This document shows, in pieces, positions 44,029-55,104 of a stretch of 64,000 nt of DNA. Position 1 is the first letter of the stretch. Each line of letters begins with the position of its first letter. The notes beneath the pieces are model-generated. The model worked only from the letters and a program-made list of their open reading frames with translations. It was not told where the DNA came from and ran no database searches. Location of the stretch: NCBI GenBank assembly GCA_937952135.1, contig CALFYL010000303.1, positions 1 through 64,000 of the forward strand, given 5' to 3'. Origin of the DNA: an uncultured Planctomycetia bacterium (lineage in GTDB: Bacteria; Planctomycetota; UBA1135; GCA-002686595). The position numbers were made by a program, and so were the translations under genes.

Positions 44029-45341
44029 GTAGATGTGGTTATGGAACGGAAGCGGCGGTCGAACCACGCCACGAGAACGAACGCGCCGAGCAGCACGATC
44101 AGCGGATCCATCGGGAAGCGGTAGCGCTCGGACACGTGGGTGAGATAGTACGGCGCGCCGAACACCAGCAGCGAGCACGCGCAGAGCCAGCGCACGTCCG
44201 CGGCGCCGCGCCAGCGTCCCAGGGACACCCACGCGAGCGCGCCGGTGGCGAAGTAGGCGAGGAACTTGATCCAGCTCGAGGGATCGCCGCGCGGCGAGAG
44301 TCCGTCGGCGCGGCGCGGGTCGGTGAGCGGCGACTCGCCGATCCAGAAGATCGCGACGCGCTTGGCGGTCAGGAGCGCGAAAGCGCCGGGGTTTTCGCGG
44401 ATCCAGGTCAGCGCGCGGCCGAGGTTCTCCTTCGAGTACTCGACTTCGCCGAGTTCGCGATAGAGCGCGAGCTCGGCGGCGACGTGCGACGGGTGGTAGC
44501 GGAACGGAACCGGGCGGCCGTTCGCTTCGGAGTGGTTGCCGATGCGCAGCTCGACGCCGAGGTTGGGGCGCAGGGTGAACGCGCCGAGCACCGCTTGGTT
44601 GCGCGCCATCCAAGGCGCGACGACTGCGAAGGCGCAGGCGGCGAACAGCGCGGCGCGCGCCAGGCCGACGCGGAGCGCCGGGCTTCGGCGCGCGAGGAAC
44701 CACATCGCGATCGGCGCGAGCGACATGGGCGCGGGGTTCACGAGCAGCAGCGCGCCGTAGACAAGGCCGCAGGCGGCGGCGCCGCGTGCGCTCGCGTCGT
44801 ACTTCGCGAGCTGCAGGAAGAAGGCGGTGACGAGCAGCGCGACGAGCGTCGTGTCCCACACGAGCTGCGCGGAGTTCGCGATCGCCACCGGATAGAAGGC
44901 GAACATCCAGGCCGCGAGCCAGCCTGAGCGCAGCGAGCCCCAGCGCCGGCCGAGTTCGACGAGCAGCAGGGCGTTGAGCGCCGAGAAAAGCGCGTGAAGC
45001 ACGTGCAGCGCGAGCGCCGTGCTCGACGTGATGCCGCCGAAGGCCTTCATCAAGGCCGCGAGCAACAGCGGATACGGCGGCGTGAGCCACGAGCTCGGTC
45101 CGGTGCCCTTGCCCCACGGATCGGAGAATCCGCGGCCGTCGAGCAGCGCTTGCGCCAGCGAGGCGGGTTCGTGCCCCCAGGTCCACGGGTCGCCGCCGCG
45201 CGCGGCCCCGAGCGAGTCGAACACGAAAACAGCCGCGAGTCGCAGCGCGAAGGCGACGACGAACAGCAGCGCGAGCGCCCGCGAGGTCGCCGGGCCCGCC
45301 GTGCTCACCGGGCCCGCGTGGGCTTCTCGCGCCGAACTCAC
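44025..45341 (-). CDS. GT-C fold glycosyltransferase (GT39/ArnT-like membrane protein)
   Basis: 438 residues with a membrane segment near the start (ALALLFVVAFALRLAAVFVF), a large external loop with acidic residues after it, and about eight to ten further segments. The arrangement fits GT-C glycosyltransferases that use lipid-linked sugars. GTG start 18 bases after the leuS stop. The stop overlaps the RNase R start. A role in cell-surface glycosylation is likely; acceptor and sugar cannot be told. It resembles the membrane protein at the right edge only in general fold. Confidence 0.75.
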   Translation of the reverse strand: MSSAREAHAGPVSTAGPATSRALALLFVVAFALRLAAVFVFDSLGAARGGDPWTWGHEPASLAQALLDGRGFSDPWGKGTGPSSWLTPPYPLLLAALMKAFGGITSSTALALHVLHALFSALNALLLVELGRRWGSLRSGWLAAWMFAFYPVAIANSAQLVWDTTLVALLVTAFFLQLAKYDASARGAAACGLVYGALLLVNPAPMSLAPIAMWFLARRSPALRVGLARAALFAACAFAVVAPWMARNQAVLGAFTLRPNLGVELRIGNHSEANGRPVPFRYHPSHVAAELALYRELGEVEYSKENLGRALTWIRENPGAFALLTAKRVAIFWIGESPLTDPRRADGLSPRGDPSSWIKFLAYFATGALAWVSLGRWRGAADVRWLCACSLLVFGAPYYLTHVSERYRFPMDPLIVLLGAFVLVAWFDRRFRSITTST

Positions 45342-45359
45342 TTGCGAGCGGCCGTCACG

Positions 45360-47945
45360 TCAGGACTTCAGGATCAAGTTGATGAGCCGGCCCGGAACAT
45401 AGACGGCCTTCGCGACCGCCTTGCCCTCGAGCCACGCGCCCGCCGCCTCGCGCGCCGCCGCTTCGATCTCGGCCTGCGGCGCGCCCTTCGGCACGCTCAC
45501 CTTGCCGCGCATCTTGCCCGCGACCTGCACGACGATGTCGACGACGTCGTCCTCGAGGTACTTCGCGATCGGCTTCGGCCACGGCCCGTGCGCGAGCGAC
45601 TCGGGATTGCCGAGGCGCCGCCAGAGCTCGTCCGCCATGTGGGGCGCGAACGGCGCGAGGATCAGCACGAAGCGCTCGGCCTGTCCGCGCGTGAACGCCG
45701 CCGGCTTCTTCGAGAGCACGTTCACGAACTCCATCATCGCCGCGATGGCGGTGTTGAAGTTGAACGCCTTGAACGAGTCGTCGACGCGCGCGATCGTGCG
45801 GTTGAGCGCGCGCTCGATCTCCTCGGTGTCGCCGGCCAGCTCGCGCTGCTGATCGACGCGCAGGTTCGGGCGCACGGGATCGGCCGAATCGGGATCGACG
45901 ACGAGCCGCCACACGCGATCGAGGAAGCGGCGCGAGCCCGTGATGTCGCGCGGATTCCAGGGCTTCGAGTCCGCGAGCGGCCCCATGAAGCTCTCGTAGA
46001 CGCGCAGCGTGTCGGCGCCTTGCTCGGCGATGACGTCGTCGGGATTCACGACGTTCTTCAGCGACTTCGCCATCTTCGTGACGATCTGCTGCAGCGGCGC
46101 CCCCGAAGCCTTGCGCACGAACTCGGCGCCACGCGCTTCGACCTCGTCGCTCGCCACCAGGCGCCCGCTCGCGTCCTGGTAGGCAAAGGCCGTGATCAAG
46201 CCCTGGTTGAACAAGCGCTGGAACGGCTCGCTCGTGTGCACCAGGCCGAGATCGAACAGCACCTTGTGCCAGAAGCGCGCGTACAGCAGGTGCATCACCG
46301 CATGCGCGGCGCCGCCGACATAGAGATCGACGGGGCCCCAGTACTGCTCCGCGGCCTTCGACCACGGCTCGCCGCTGTTGTGCGGATCCATGAAGCGCAG
46401 CCAGTACCAGCACGAACCCGCCCACCCCGGCATCGTGTCGGTGTCGCGCCGCGCGGGCATGCCGTTGTAGCTCGTGCGCACCCACTCCTCCGCGCGCGCG
46501 AGCGGCGCCGAACCGTCGCCGGAGGGCTTGAAGTCCTGCATGAACGGCAGCTTGACCGGCAGCGCGTCGTCCTCGACCGCGATCGTGCGGCCGTCTTCGA
46601 GGTGCAGGAGCGGAAAGGGCTCGCCCCAGTAACGCTGGCGCGAGAACAGCCAGTCGCGCAGCTTGTACGTGGTGCGCGCCTTGCCGACGCCGCGTTGCTC
46701 GAGCAACTCGATGGCGCGCGCTTTCGCCGCCCGCGTCGCGAGCCCGTCGAGCGGGCCGGAGTTGACCGCCGTGCCTTCGCCGGTGAAGCACACGCCGTCG
46801 GCGAGCGATTTCTCGCCCGTCGCGGGCTTCACCACTTCGCGGATCCCCAGCCCGAACTTGGTCGCGAACTCGAAGTCGCGCGGGTCGTGGCCGGGCACCG
46901 ACATGATCGCGCCCGTGCCGTAGGAGATCAGCACGTAGTCGGCGACCCAGATCGGGATGCGCCCGCGCGGATCGCCGGCTTCGAAGACCGGATTGCGCGC
47001 GAAAAGGCCGGTGAAAACACCGCTTTTGTCCTTCGCGAGCTCCGTGCGCTCGAGCTCCGACTTCGACGCCGCGCTCGCTACGTAGGCCTCGACCGACGCG
47101 CGGTGCGAGGCCGAGGTCTTGGCGACGAGCTTGTGCTCCGGCGCGACGACCATGAACGTCGCGCCCCACAACGTGTCCGGCCGCGTCGTGAACACGACCA
47201 GCTTCTCGGTCGTCCCCTCGACTTCGAACTCGATCTCGGCGCCCTCGCTCTTTCCGATCCATTCGCGCTGCTGGATCTTGATCGACTCGGGCCAGTCGAG
47301 GCCGTCGAGGTCGCTGAGCAAGCGCTCGGCGTAGGCCGTGATCCTCAGCATCCACTGCTTGAGCGGCCGGCGCACGCACGGGTGGTTGCCGCGCTCGCTG
47401 CGCCCGTTGATCACTTCCTCGTTCGCGAGCACCGTCTTCAGCTCTTCGCACCACCACACCGGCACTTCGGCCTGGTACGCGAGCCCCTTCTCGTACAAGC
47501 GCTTGAAGATCCACTGCGTCCAGCGGTAGTAGCTCGGATCCGACGTGTCGATCTCGCGCGACCAGTCGTACGACAAGCCGATCTTCTTCAACTGACGGCG
47601 GAAGTTGGCGGTGTTCGCGCGCGTCGCTTCGGCGGGCTGCACGCCGGTCTGGATCGCGTACTGTTCCGCGGGCAGCCCGAACGCGTCCCAGCCCATCGGG
47701 TGGAGCACGTTGCAGCCTTCCATGCGCTTGCGGCGCGCGACGATGTCCGTGCCGACGTAGCCGACGGCGTGCCCGACGTGCAGCCCGGATCCCGAGGGGT
47801 ACGGGAACATGTCGAGCACGTAGTACTTGGGCTGGGCCGGGTCGAAGCCCGCATCGCCGGGGTTGGCGGTGCGGAACACTTGGCCGGCTTCCCAAGCAGC
47901 TTGCCAGCGAGGTTCGATGGCGGCCGGGTCGTAGACGTTGCTCAC
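45360..47945 (-). CDS. leuS: leucyl-tRNA synthetase
   Basis: 861 residues, full length. Class I signatures: HIGH as HVGH (PYPSGSGLHVGHAVGY, about 50-65) and KMSKS as KMAKS (TKMAKSLKN, near 620). A CP1 editing domain follows the first half, with the GTTEKLVVFTTRPDTLWGAT stretch, and anticodon-binding and C-terminal domains are present. Charges tRNA-Leu with leucine and proofreads near-cognates. GTG start at 47945 (MSNVYDPAAIEPRWQ). First gene of a five-gene minus-strand operon. No T-box-like leader is seen upstream. Confidence 0.97.
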   Translation of the reverse strand: MSNVYDPAAIEPRWQAAWEAGQVFRTANPGDAGFDPAQPKYYVLDMFPYPSGSGLHVGHAVGYVGTDIVARRKRMEGCNVLHPMGWDAFGLPAEQYAIQTGVQPAEATRANTANFRRQLKKIGLSYDWSREIDTSDPSYYRWTQWIFKRLYEKGLAYQAEVPVWWCEELKTVLANEEVINGRSERGNHPCVRRPLKQWMLRITAYAERLLSDLDGLDWPESIKIQQREWIGKSEGAEIEFEVEGTTEKLVVFTTRPDTLWGATFMVVAPEHKLVAKTSASHRASVEAYVASAASKSELERTELAKDKSGVFTGLFARNPVFEAGDPRGRIPIWVADYVLISYGTGAIMSVPGHDPRDFEFATKFGLGIREVVKPATGEKSLADGVCFTGEGTAVNSGPLDGLATRAAKARAIELLEQRGVGKARTTYKLRDWLFSRQRYWGEPFPLLHLEDGRTIAVEDDALPVKLPFMQDFKPSGDGSAPLARAEEWVRTSYNGMPARRDTDTMPGWAGSCWYWLRFMDPHNSGEPWSKAAEQYWGPVDLYVGGAAHAVMHLLYARFWHKVLFDLGLVHTSEPFQRLFNQGLITAFAYQDASGRLVASDEVEARGAEFVRKASGAPLQQIVTKMAKSLKNVVNPDDVIAEQGADTLRVYESFMGPLADSKPWNPRDITGSRRFLDRVWRLVVDPDSADPVRPNLRVDQQRELAGDTEEIERALNRTIARVDDSFKAFNFNTAIAAMMEFVNVLSKKPAAFTRGQAERFVLILAPFAPHMADELWRRLGNPESLAHGPWPKPIAKYLEDDVVDIVVQVAGKMRGKVSVPKGAPQAEIEAAAREAAGAWLEGKAVAKAVYVPGRLINLILKS

Positions 47946-48071
47946 GGGGCGTGGGTCCTTCGCGGAAGCGCAGCGACCCCAGGTGGACGCGCGCGCAGGG
48001 TGGAGCGGCTCAGAATAGGGCTCGGTCGACGGCGGCGCACGAGCCGCGAACGCCCGGGAGCGCTGGAACAG

Positions 48072-48100
48072 TTGACGAGCCGCGCTCGCGCCGTCATAGT
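48072..48100 (+). promoter_or_regulatory. promoter of tRNA-Ala
   Basis: TTGACG, exactly 17 bases, CATAGT. Close to the sigma-70 consensus; transcription would start near 48107, giving a ~50-base leader before the tRNA at 48159. Confidence 0.65.
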
Positions 48101-48158
48101 CTCCGCCCCTCTCGTGTGCGCGCCCTCGAAGGCTGCGCGCGCGGGCGGCTGAAAACGC

Positions 48159-48234
48159 GGGGGATTAGCTCAGTTGGTAGAGCGCGACAATGGCATTGTC
48201 GAGGCCAGGGGTTCGAGCCCCCTATCCTCCACCA
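48159..48234 (+). tRNA. tRNA-Ala (anticodon GGC)
   Basis: Complete cloverleaf with encoded CCA. Acceptor GGGGGAT/ATCCTCC contains the G3-U70 pair that identifies alanine tRNA. Anticodon stem CGACA/TGTCG, loop ATGGCAT, anticodon GGC. T-arm AGGGG-TTCGAGC-CCCCT is perfect. Followed ten bases later by an intrinsic terminator. Confidence 0.97.
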
Positions 48235-48243
48235 CCCCCCTTC

Positions 48244-48281
48244 AAGAACCGCGTCGGGTCCTGGCCCGCGCGGTTCTTTTT
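48244..48281 (+). terminator. rho-independent terminator after tRNA-Ala
   Basis: Ten-base stem AAGAACCGCG/CGCGGTTCTT followed by a short T run (TTTTT including the stem end). A clear intrinsic terminator separating the tRNA from lysS. Confidence 0.85.
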
Positions 48282-48388
48282 CGTGCTCGCGAGCACGCCG
48301 GCGCGGCTCGCTCCGCGCGCTCGACGTGCGCAATCCGAACGAGCGCCGTGCGTGATGCACGCTCGCGCACTCCGTATCCTCGCCGCCC

Positions 48389-49902
<1,514 letters not shown>

Positions 49903-49906
<4 letters not shown>

Positions 49907-51429
49907 ACTCGGTGCTCGGCGAAGGCATGAGCTGGGGAGTCGTGCTGCAGTTCGCGCTCGCGCTCAGCGGCTTCGCGATCTTTGCACTGCTCGTCGTCTT
50001 CGTCGCGTACTTGTTGATGCGCCTCTTGTTCCTCGCCGTTCCGGCGCCGGCCGTGGTGCGCTTCCTCTCGTGGCGCTATTTGATCCACCGCCCGACGAAC
50101 TTGATCGGCGTCGTGGGCATCTTCCTCGGCACCGGCGCGCTGATCATGATCCTGTCGATCATGACCGGCTTCCTCGAGGAAACGCGCCGGTCGATGCGCG
50201 GCAGCCTGTCGGATCTGATCCTGGCGCTGCCGGGAACCGAACCGCCGAGCCGGCCGTGGGATGCGGAGAAGATCCTCGAAGTCGTGCGCGCCGATCCGCG
50301 CGTCGAGGCGGCTTCGGCGCACCTGACGTGGCCGTGCTTCCTCACGCGCGAGGGCGGCAACTCGCTGATGATGCTGTCCGACCCGCAGCGCAGCCAGTAC
50401 GCCTTCGTGCAGCTCGCGGGCATCGACGAGAACGACGAGAAGTCGTCGACCTCGTTCCACCAGTCGCTGATCGCGCCGCCGAACTACGGCGAGAGCGTGT
50501 CCGATCCGACGCGGCCGTTTGCTCCGCCGCCGGAATACGACCCCTCGATGGGGATTCCGCGGGCGAGCGTGATCCTCGGCGACCAGCTCTACAACGTGCA
50601 CCGGCTCTCGCGCGGCGATTTCGTCACGCTGATCATTCCGGTGCGCGATCCGGAGTCGGAATATGGCTTCGCGGCGAAGGAGCGCGAGTTCGTCGTCGCG
50701 GGATCGTTCCGCTCGAGCGAGAACGAGATGGACCTCGAGCGCGTCTACATCGAGCGCGGGCAGCTCGCGCGCTTCATGGCGGGCGCGAACGAAGAGGATC
50801 CGCTGCCGAAGAACGCGATGAACGTCTCGCAGATCCTGATCAAGCTGCGCGATTACGAGCGCGACTCGAAAGCCGTGGCGGCCGAACTGGGAGACACGCT
50901 TCGGAGTCGCCGCTTGATCGACCGGAGCTGCGAGCTCAAGACTTGGGAGGAGTTCCGCGGCTCGCTGCTCGGCGCGATCGAGAACGAGCGCGTGCTGCTC
51001 GGCATCATGCTCTCGCTCGTGCTGCTGGTCGCGTGCTTCACCGTCTTCGCGATCCTCTCGATGATGGTCAGCGAGAAGCGCCGCGACATCGGCATCCTGA
51101 CCGCGCTCGGCGCCACGCCGCAACTGAGTTTGATGGTCTTCCTCGCCATCGGCTTCTGGGATGCGCTCATCGGCGCGGTGCTCGGCGCGAGCACGGGCGT
51201 CGTGCTGGCGCTCACGATCGACGACATCGAGCGCTGGCTCAGCAACGCGCTCGGCGTGCAGATCTTCAACCGCAACGTGTACATCTTCGATTCGATCCCG
51301 AGCGTCGTGACCCCCATCGCGGTCGCGGCCATCGTGCTCGGCGCGTTCGTGTGCACGCTGATCTTCGCCGCGATCCCCGCCTGGCGGGCCGCGCGCCTCG
51401 AGCCCGTGGACGCCCTCCGAAATGAATAG
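49903..51429 (+). CDS. LolC/LolE-family lipoprotein-releasing permease
   Basis: 508 residues. First ~75 residues hold a hydrophobic stretch (FALALSGFAIFALLVVFVAYLLMRLLFLAV) and the family start LSWRYLIHRPTNLIGVVGIFLGTGALIMILSIM; a large periplasmic domain follows (about 110-330); three C-terminal membrane segments carry the FtsX signature (MMVSEKRRDIGILTALGAT). With LolD it would extract lipoproteins from the inner membrane. Compared with E. coli LolC there is an extra N-terminal membrane segment. ATG at 49903 overlaps the lysS stop. lolD begins 27 bases after its stop. Confidence 0.88.
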
Positions 51430-51456
51430 CGCGGAACGAGCGGCGCGGAGCCAGCG

Positions 51457-52176
51457 ATGACCCAACGCGAAATCGTTCTGCACGCCAGCGGCGTGAAGAA
51501 GTCCTACCGCATCGCGCGGCGCGAACTGCCGATCCTGCACGGCTGCGATCTGGCGCTCGCCCGCGGCGAACGGCTCGCGCTCATGGGGCCGTCCGGCGCC
51601 GGCAAGTCGACCTTCTTGCACGTGCTCGGCCTGCTCGACCGGCCGACTTCGGGTTCGGTGCGCATCGAAGGCGTCGACGCCTGGTCGCTCTCGCAGGACG
51701 AGCGCGCGCGGATGCGCAACGTGCGCCTCGGCTTCGTGTTCCAGTTCTACCACCTGGTCGCGGAGCTCACGGCGGTCGAGAACGTGCTGCTTCCGGCGAT
51801 GATCCGCCACAGCTCCTACTCGTTCGATCGCGAGAAGACGCAGCTCACCGAGCGCGCGGTCGACTTGCTCACGCGCTTCGGACTGCAGGAGCGCCTCAAG
51901 CACCGCCCGCCGCAGCTCTCGGGCGGCGAACGCCAGCGCGTGGCGCTGGCGCGCGCCTTGTTCCACGATCCGCCGATCCTGATCGCCGACGAACCCACGG
52001 GCAACCTCGACCGCGAGACGGGCGAGCGCGTCCTCGAACTGCTGTTCAACGAACAGCTCGAGCGCAAGCTCTCGCTGCTGCTCGTCACGCACGACGAACG
52101 CCTCGCGGCGCGCTGCGAACGCGTCGCCCGCATGGACGCGGGCCGCGTTCACGACGGGCTGCTCAGCGCCCGCTGA
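51457..52176 (+). CDS. lolD: lipoprotein-release ABC transporter ATPase LolD
   Basis: 239 residues, one ABC ATPase domain. Walker A GPSGAGKST near 44-52, signature LSGGERQRVALARAL near 147-161, Walker B ILIADEPTGNLD near 167-178, and the H-loop LLVTHDERLA near 206. MacB/LolD group by sequence and by the adjacent FtsX-type permease. Drives lipoprotein release from the inner membrane. Its 3' end overlaps the 3' end of the convergent HEAT-like gene by 14 bases. Confidence 0.9.
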   Translation: MTQREIVLHASGVKKSYRIARRELPILHGCDLALARGERLALMGPSGAGKSTFLHVLGLLDRPTSGSVRIEGVDAWSLSQDERARMRNVRLGFVFQFYHLVAELTAVENVLLPAMIRHSSYSFDREKTQLTERAVDLLTRFGLQERLKHRPPQLSGGERQRVALARALFHDPPILIADEPTGNLDRETGERVLELLFNEQLERKLSLLLVTHDERLAARCERVARMDAGRVHDGLLSAR

Positions 52177-53641
52177 CGCGCGGCGCGTCGAGCTCGCCGC
52201 GCCCGAGCAGCGCGGTCTCCCAGGCGACGGCATCGACTCCGAGGGAGAGCTTCGTCAGCGATCGGAGCGTCCGCGCTGCCTGCTCGCCGCGTTCGGGGTC
52301 TTCGCTCTCGAGCTGTCGGACCAGCGCCAGAACGAAGCCCGCGGGCGGCGCGCTCGAGAGCGTCTCGAGCTGCGTGGCGAACACGGAGCGCGCGCGTTCG
52401 ACGCTCAGCGCTTCCACCAGCTGCTGGCCCGCGCGCCGCAAGGAGAACGGATGGCTCGAGAGCTGTCGCAGGGCTTCGATCGACTGTGCGTCGTCGCCCC
52501 CCTCGACGCGCTCGAGGCACGCTTGGAGCTCCGCCTCGTTCCACGCCGCCTCCTGTTCGAGCCACTCGCTCCACGGTTCGCCCTCGGGGCCGAGGTCGAC
52601 GCCGAGCGCGGATCGAAGCGAGCGGCGGGCGAGGTTCGAGACGCGCAGGTCCTCGTCCTCGAGCAGGCCGACGATCTCCGCGAAGTCCTCGAGCGAACCG
52701 CAGGCCGCGAGCAGCTCGACAGCCGCGAGCTGAAGTTCGACGTCGGACGGCGCCAGCATCTGGCTGCGCGCGAAATCCAGGGTCGTCGAGCGCGGCGCGA
52801 CGAGCCCCGTGGGCGCGCCCTCGCACAGCGCGCGCAGCAGGCCGACATCGAGCTGGCTGTCGAGCGTGAGCAGGCGCTCCAGCGATTCGAAGGCCGGAAA
52901 GGACCTCGAGCGCCCGAGCGTCTTCACCAGCAGTTCGCGCAGCGGCCCCGTGCGCTCGCGCGCCGTTTGTTCGAGCACGGCGGCGCCGCGCGGATGGTCG
53001 GCGAGACGCGCGGCGAGCGCGGCTTGGATCGGGGCCGCGACATAGTCGCGCATCAAGTGGATCTCCTCGATGGGCTCCACCAGCGCCAGGATCTCGGGCA
53101 GCGCGCGGGGATGCGGAGTCTCGCCCAGCAGCGAGATCAGCAGCCGCCGGACGTGCAGCTCCGCGCCTTGCGCTCGGTGCGCCAACGCCGCGACGCGCAA
53201 GCTCGGAGCGAACTGCGCGAACGCGCGGCGCAGGATGCGTTGCTGCGCGTCCTGCACCCGCGGGTCGATGGGAGCTTCGAGCGTCCCGTCGGCGACCGCG
53301 GGCGCCTGCAGGTCTCCGATCAGCAGCGCCAGGCACGGCGCGACGGCGTGGGGCCCGATGTCGAGCACGCGCTGCGCGAAGGCGTCGATTTCGAAGGGCG
53401 CGTCGGAGGCCTTCGGCGCGAGGAGCTTCAGCAGGCGCTGCTCCGCCTCGGCCTGGCTCTTCGCTCCCTCGCGGCGGGCGCGCGGCTGCGACGCTGCGCT
53501 CGCGGCGCCGCTCGTCGAGTTGGCCGTCGAGTTGGCCGTCGAGGTCGGTGTCGGCGCACTCGCCGCGGAAACGCCGACCGCGAGAGGCGCGCAAAGCAGG
53601 CCCGCCGCGAGGGCGAGGCGGGCTCGAAGGGGGAGCTCCAC
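52163..53641 (-). CDS. exported HEAT-like repeat protein
   Basis: 492 residues. Signal peptide MELPLRARLALAAGLLCAPL with cleavage near Ala27; then a Ser/Thr/Asn/Ala linker with short repeats (STANSTANSTSG). The body is all-helical with HEAT-like pairs (RRLLISLLGETPHPRALPEILALVEP; VSNLARRSLRSALG). No catalytic motif. It lies directly downstream (11 bases) of the pilin-type genes, so it may be a periplasmic helper of that pilus or secretion complex; this is inference. Confidence 0.72.
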   Translation of the reverse strand: MELPLRARLALAAGLLCAPLAVGVSAASAPTPTSTANSTANSTSGAASAASQPRARREGAKSQAEAEQRLLKLLAPKASDAPFEIDAFAQRVLDIGPHAVAPCLALLIGDLQAPAVADGTLEAPIDPRVQDAQQRILRRAFAQFAPSLRVAALAHRAQGAELHVRRLLISLLGETPHPRALPEILALVEPIEEIHLMRDYVAAPIQAALAARLADHPRGAAVLEQTARERTGPLRELLVKTLGRSRSFPAFESLERLLTLDSQLDVGLLRALCEGAPTGLVAPRSTTLDFARSQMLAPSDVELQLAAVELLAACGSLEDFAEIVGLLEDEDLRVSNLARRSLRSALGVDLGPEGEPWSEWLEQEAAWNEAELQACLERVEGGDDAQSIEALRQLSSHPFSLRRAGQQLVEALSVERARSVFATQLETLSSAPPAGFVLALVRQLESEDPERGEQAARTLRSLTKLSLGVDAVAWETALLGRGELDAPRVSGR

Positions 53642-53652
53642 GGTCGGACCTC

Positions 53653-55104
53653 TTACGGGTGGGCCGCGGTGACTTCGGCCCAGCTACGGACGAACCAGGT
53701 CGGCGTGACCCCGCTCTGACTGGGCAGACCCGGCAGCGTGATCGTGTTGTCGAGCAAGCGGCCGTCGAAGTTCACCGTCAGCTTCGAGTGCTGCGAACCG
53801 TAGTCGCGGTTGATGCGCACCTGGTTGCCGGCGGTCATGTTGCCGTTCACGGTGACCTTGGCCGAGCCCGTGGCCGAGAGGTTGCTGTCGTAGAAGTTGT
53901 TCTCGGCGTACATGAACGAGTCCATGCGCTCGAGCGTGCCGAAGGACGGGTCGCCGAAGTAGATGTTGCCGCTGTCCTCGACCGCGTCGTCGCCGATCGC
54001 GATGAACGCCATGCCGTCCGGCCGCGTGCCCTGGTACAGGATGTTGTCGCTGAAGTAGATGTTGCCCTTCACGACGAAGGTCACCCGCACCGGCGCGCTC
54101 CCTGCGTTGTACATCGTGAAGCTGTAGATGTTGTTGTTGTGGATCCACAGGTTGCCGTCGATGTAGTAGACGCGGTTGGATCCGTCGACGCCGGGCTTGC
54201 CCTGCGCGCCCGAGAGCGTGATGCGCGTGCCGTTCGCAGGGCTCACGGTGCTGCTGCCGCTCACCGACTCGTACGGGTCCTCGAGGAAGTAGTCGTCCTT
54301 CACCGTCGACGACGTGTTCGTCGTGCGGTCGTTGGGGTTCTTCCGGAAGATGTGCGCGGGGCTCGACTGCGGCATCTGCCACGCGCGGCCGCCGAGCGAG
54401 CTGTTCAGCGTCCAGGTCGCCGACGAGAACATCGACGCCACGTCGTAGTCGTGGTTGGTCTCGTAGTTCATGCCCGCGATGTCGGGGATCGGCTGCGACG
54501 AGCCCGTGATCGGCTGGTTGTCCGCGGGAAAGCTGCCCCCGGTCACCGCGCCGTTCGCGCGCAGCGTGCCGTTGAAGCTCGGCGTGCCGGAGATCGCGAT
54601 GTTCCCGCCGCTGTAGACGTTTCCGGTGATGGCGTCCGCCGCGCCGCCCGTTCCGCCGAAGCGCATCGAGTAGTTCGGATCGCCGCTCGAGTTGCCCGCG
54701 AACAGCGCGCTCGCGAAGACGCCCTCGCCGACGAGCTCGAGCGTCGCTTGCGTGGCCCGCGTCGACCGGCCGTGCACCGCCCGCGAGGTCACGGTGACCG
54801 TGTCGTCGCCGTTGTCGACCACTTCGACCGAGTACTCCCCGCCCCCGAAGGGAACGCTCGGACCCTGGCCGACGACTGCGGCGAGCTCGCCGCGCGAGAT
54901 GCGTTCGATGGCCTCGGACATGCCGGCCTCGGCCACGTACAGCGCGCGGGTCGAATGCACAGCCGCGTCGCGCTCCCGCGTGCGGCTGCCGCCGGCGACC
55001 GCCATCGAAGCGGCCAGCGCACCCACGACCATCACGCCGATCAGCGCCGTCAGAAGCACGCTTCCGCGCCGCCTGCGTCGGGCCCGATTGAAACAGCTAC
55101 TCAT
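53653..55104 (-). CDS. PilX-like pilin-associated protein
   Basis: 483 residues. The start MSSCFNRARRRRRGSVLLTA followed by LIGVMVVGALAASMAV and the element ALYVAEAGMSEAIERI is the standard PilX N-terminus (type IV pilus/type II secretion minor subunit). The rest is a large Asn/Gly/Ser-rich beta region about 100-480, much longer than usual PilX, with a likely surface role. Overlaps the PilW-like gene by eight bases. Third of three consecutive pilin-type genes. Confidence 0.78.
   Translation of the reverse strand: MSSCFNRARRRRRGSVLLTALIGVMVVGALAASMAVAGGSRTRERDAAVHSTRALYVAEAGMSEAIERISRGELAAVVGQGPSVPFGGGEYSVEVVDNGDDTVTVTSRAVHGRSTRATQATLELVGEGVFASALFAGNSSGDPNYSMRFGGTGGAADAITGNVYSGGNIAISGTPSFNGTLRANGAVTGGSFPADNQPITGSSQPIPDIAGMNYETNHDYDVASMFSSATWTLNSSLGGRAWQMPQSSPAHIFRKNPNDRTTNTSSTVKDDYFLEDPYESVSGSSTVSPANGTRITLSGAQGKPGVDGSNRVYYIDGNLWIHNNNIYSFTMYNAGSAPVRVTFVVKGNIYFSDNILYQGTRPDGMAFIAIGDDAVEDSGNIYFGDPSFGTLERMDSFMYAENNFYDSNLSATGSAKVTVNGNMTAGNQVRINRDYGSQHSKLTVNFDGRLLDNTITLPGLPSQSGVTPTWFVRSWAEVTAAHP

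Noticed and set aside
42259..45186. Long N-terminal extension of the RNase R gene (975 residues)
   Set aside because: The added part is Arg-rich and lies out of frame over the glycosyltransferase gene; ATG at 44028 with ATGA overlap is the natural start.
44994..48152. A 1052-residue plus-strand frame across leuS
   Set aside because: Composition (Arg, His, Ala, Leu) is that of a shadow frame opposite a GC-rich gene; leuS on the other strand is unmistakable.
47946..48158. T-box leader before leuS
   Set aside because: No specifier stem or T-box-like sequence is visible in the short region upstream of leuS.
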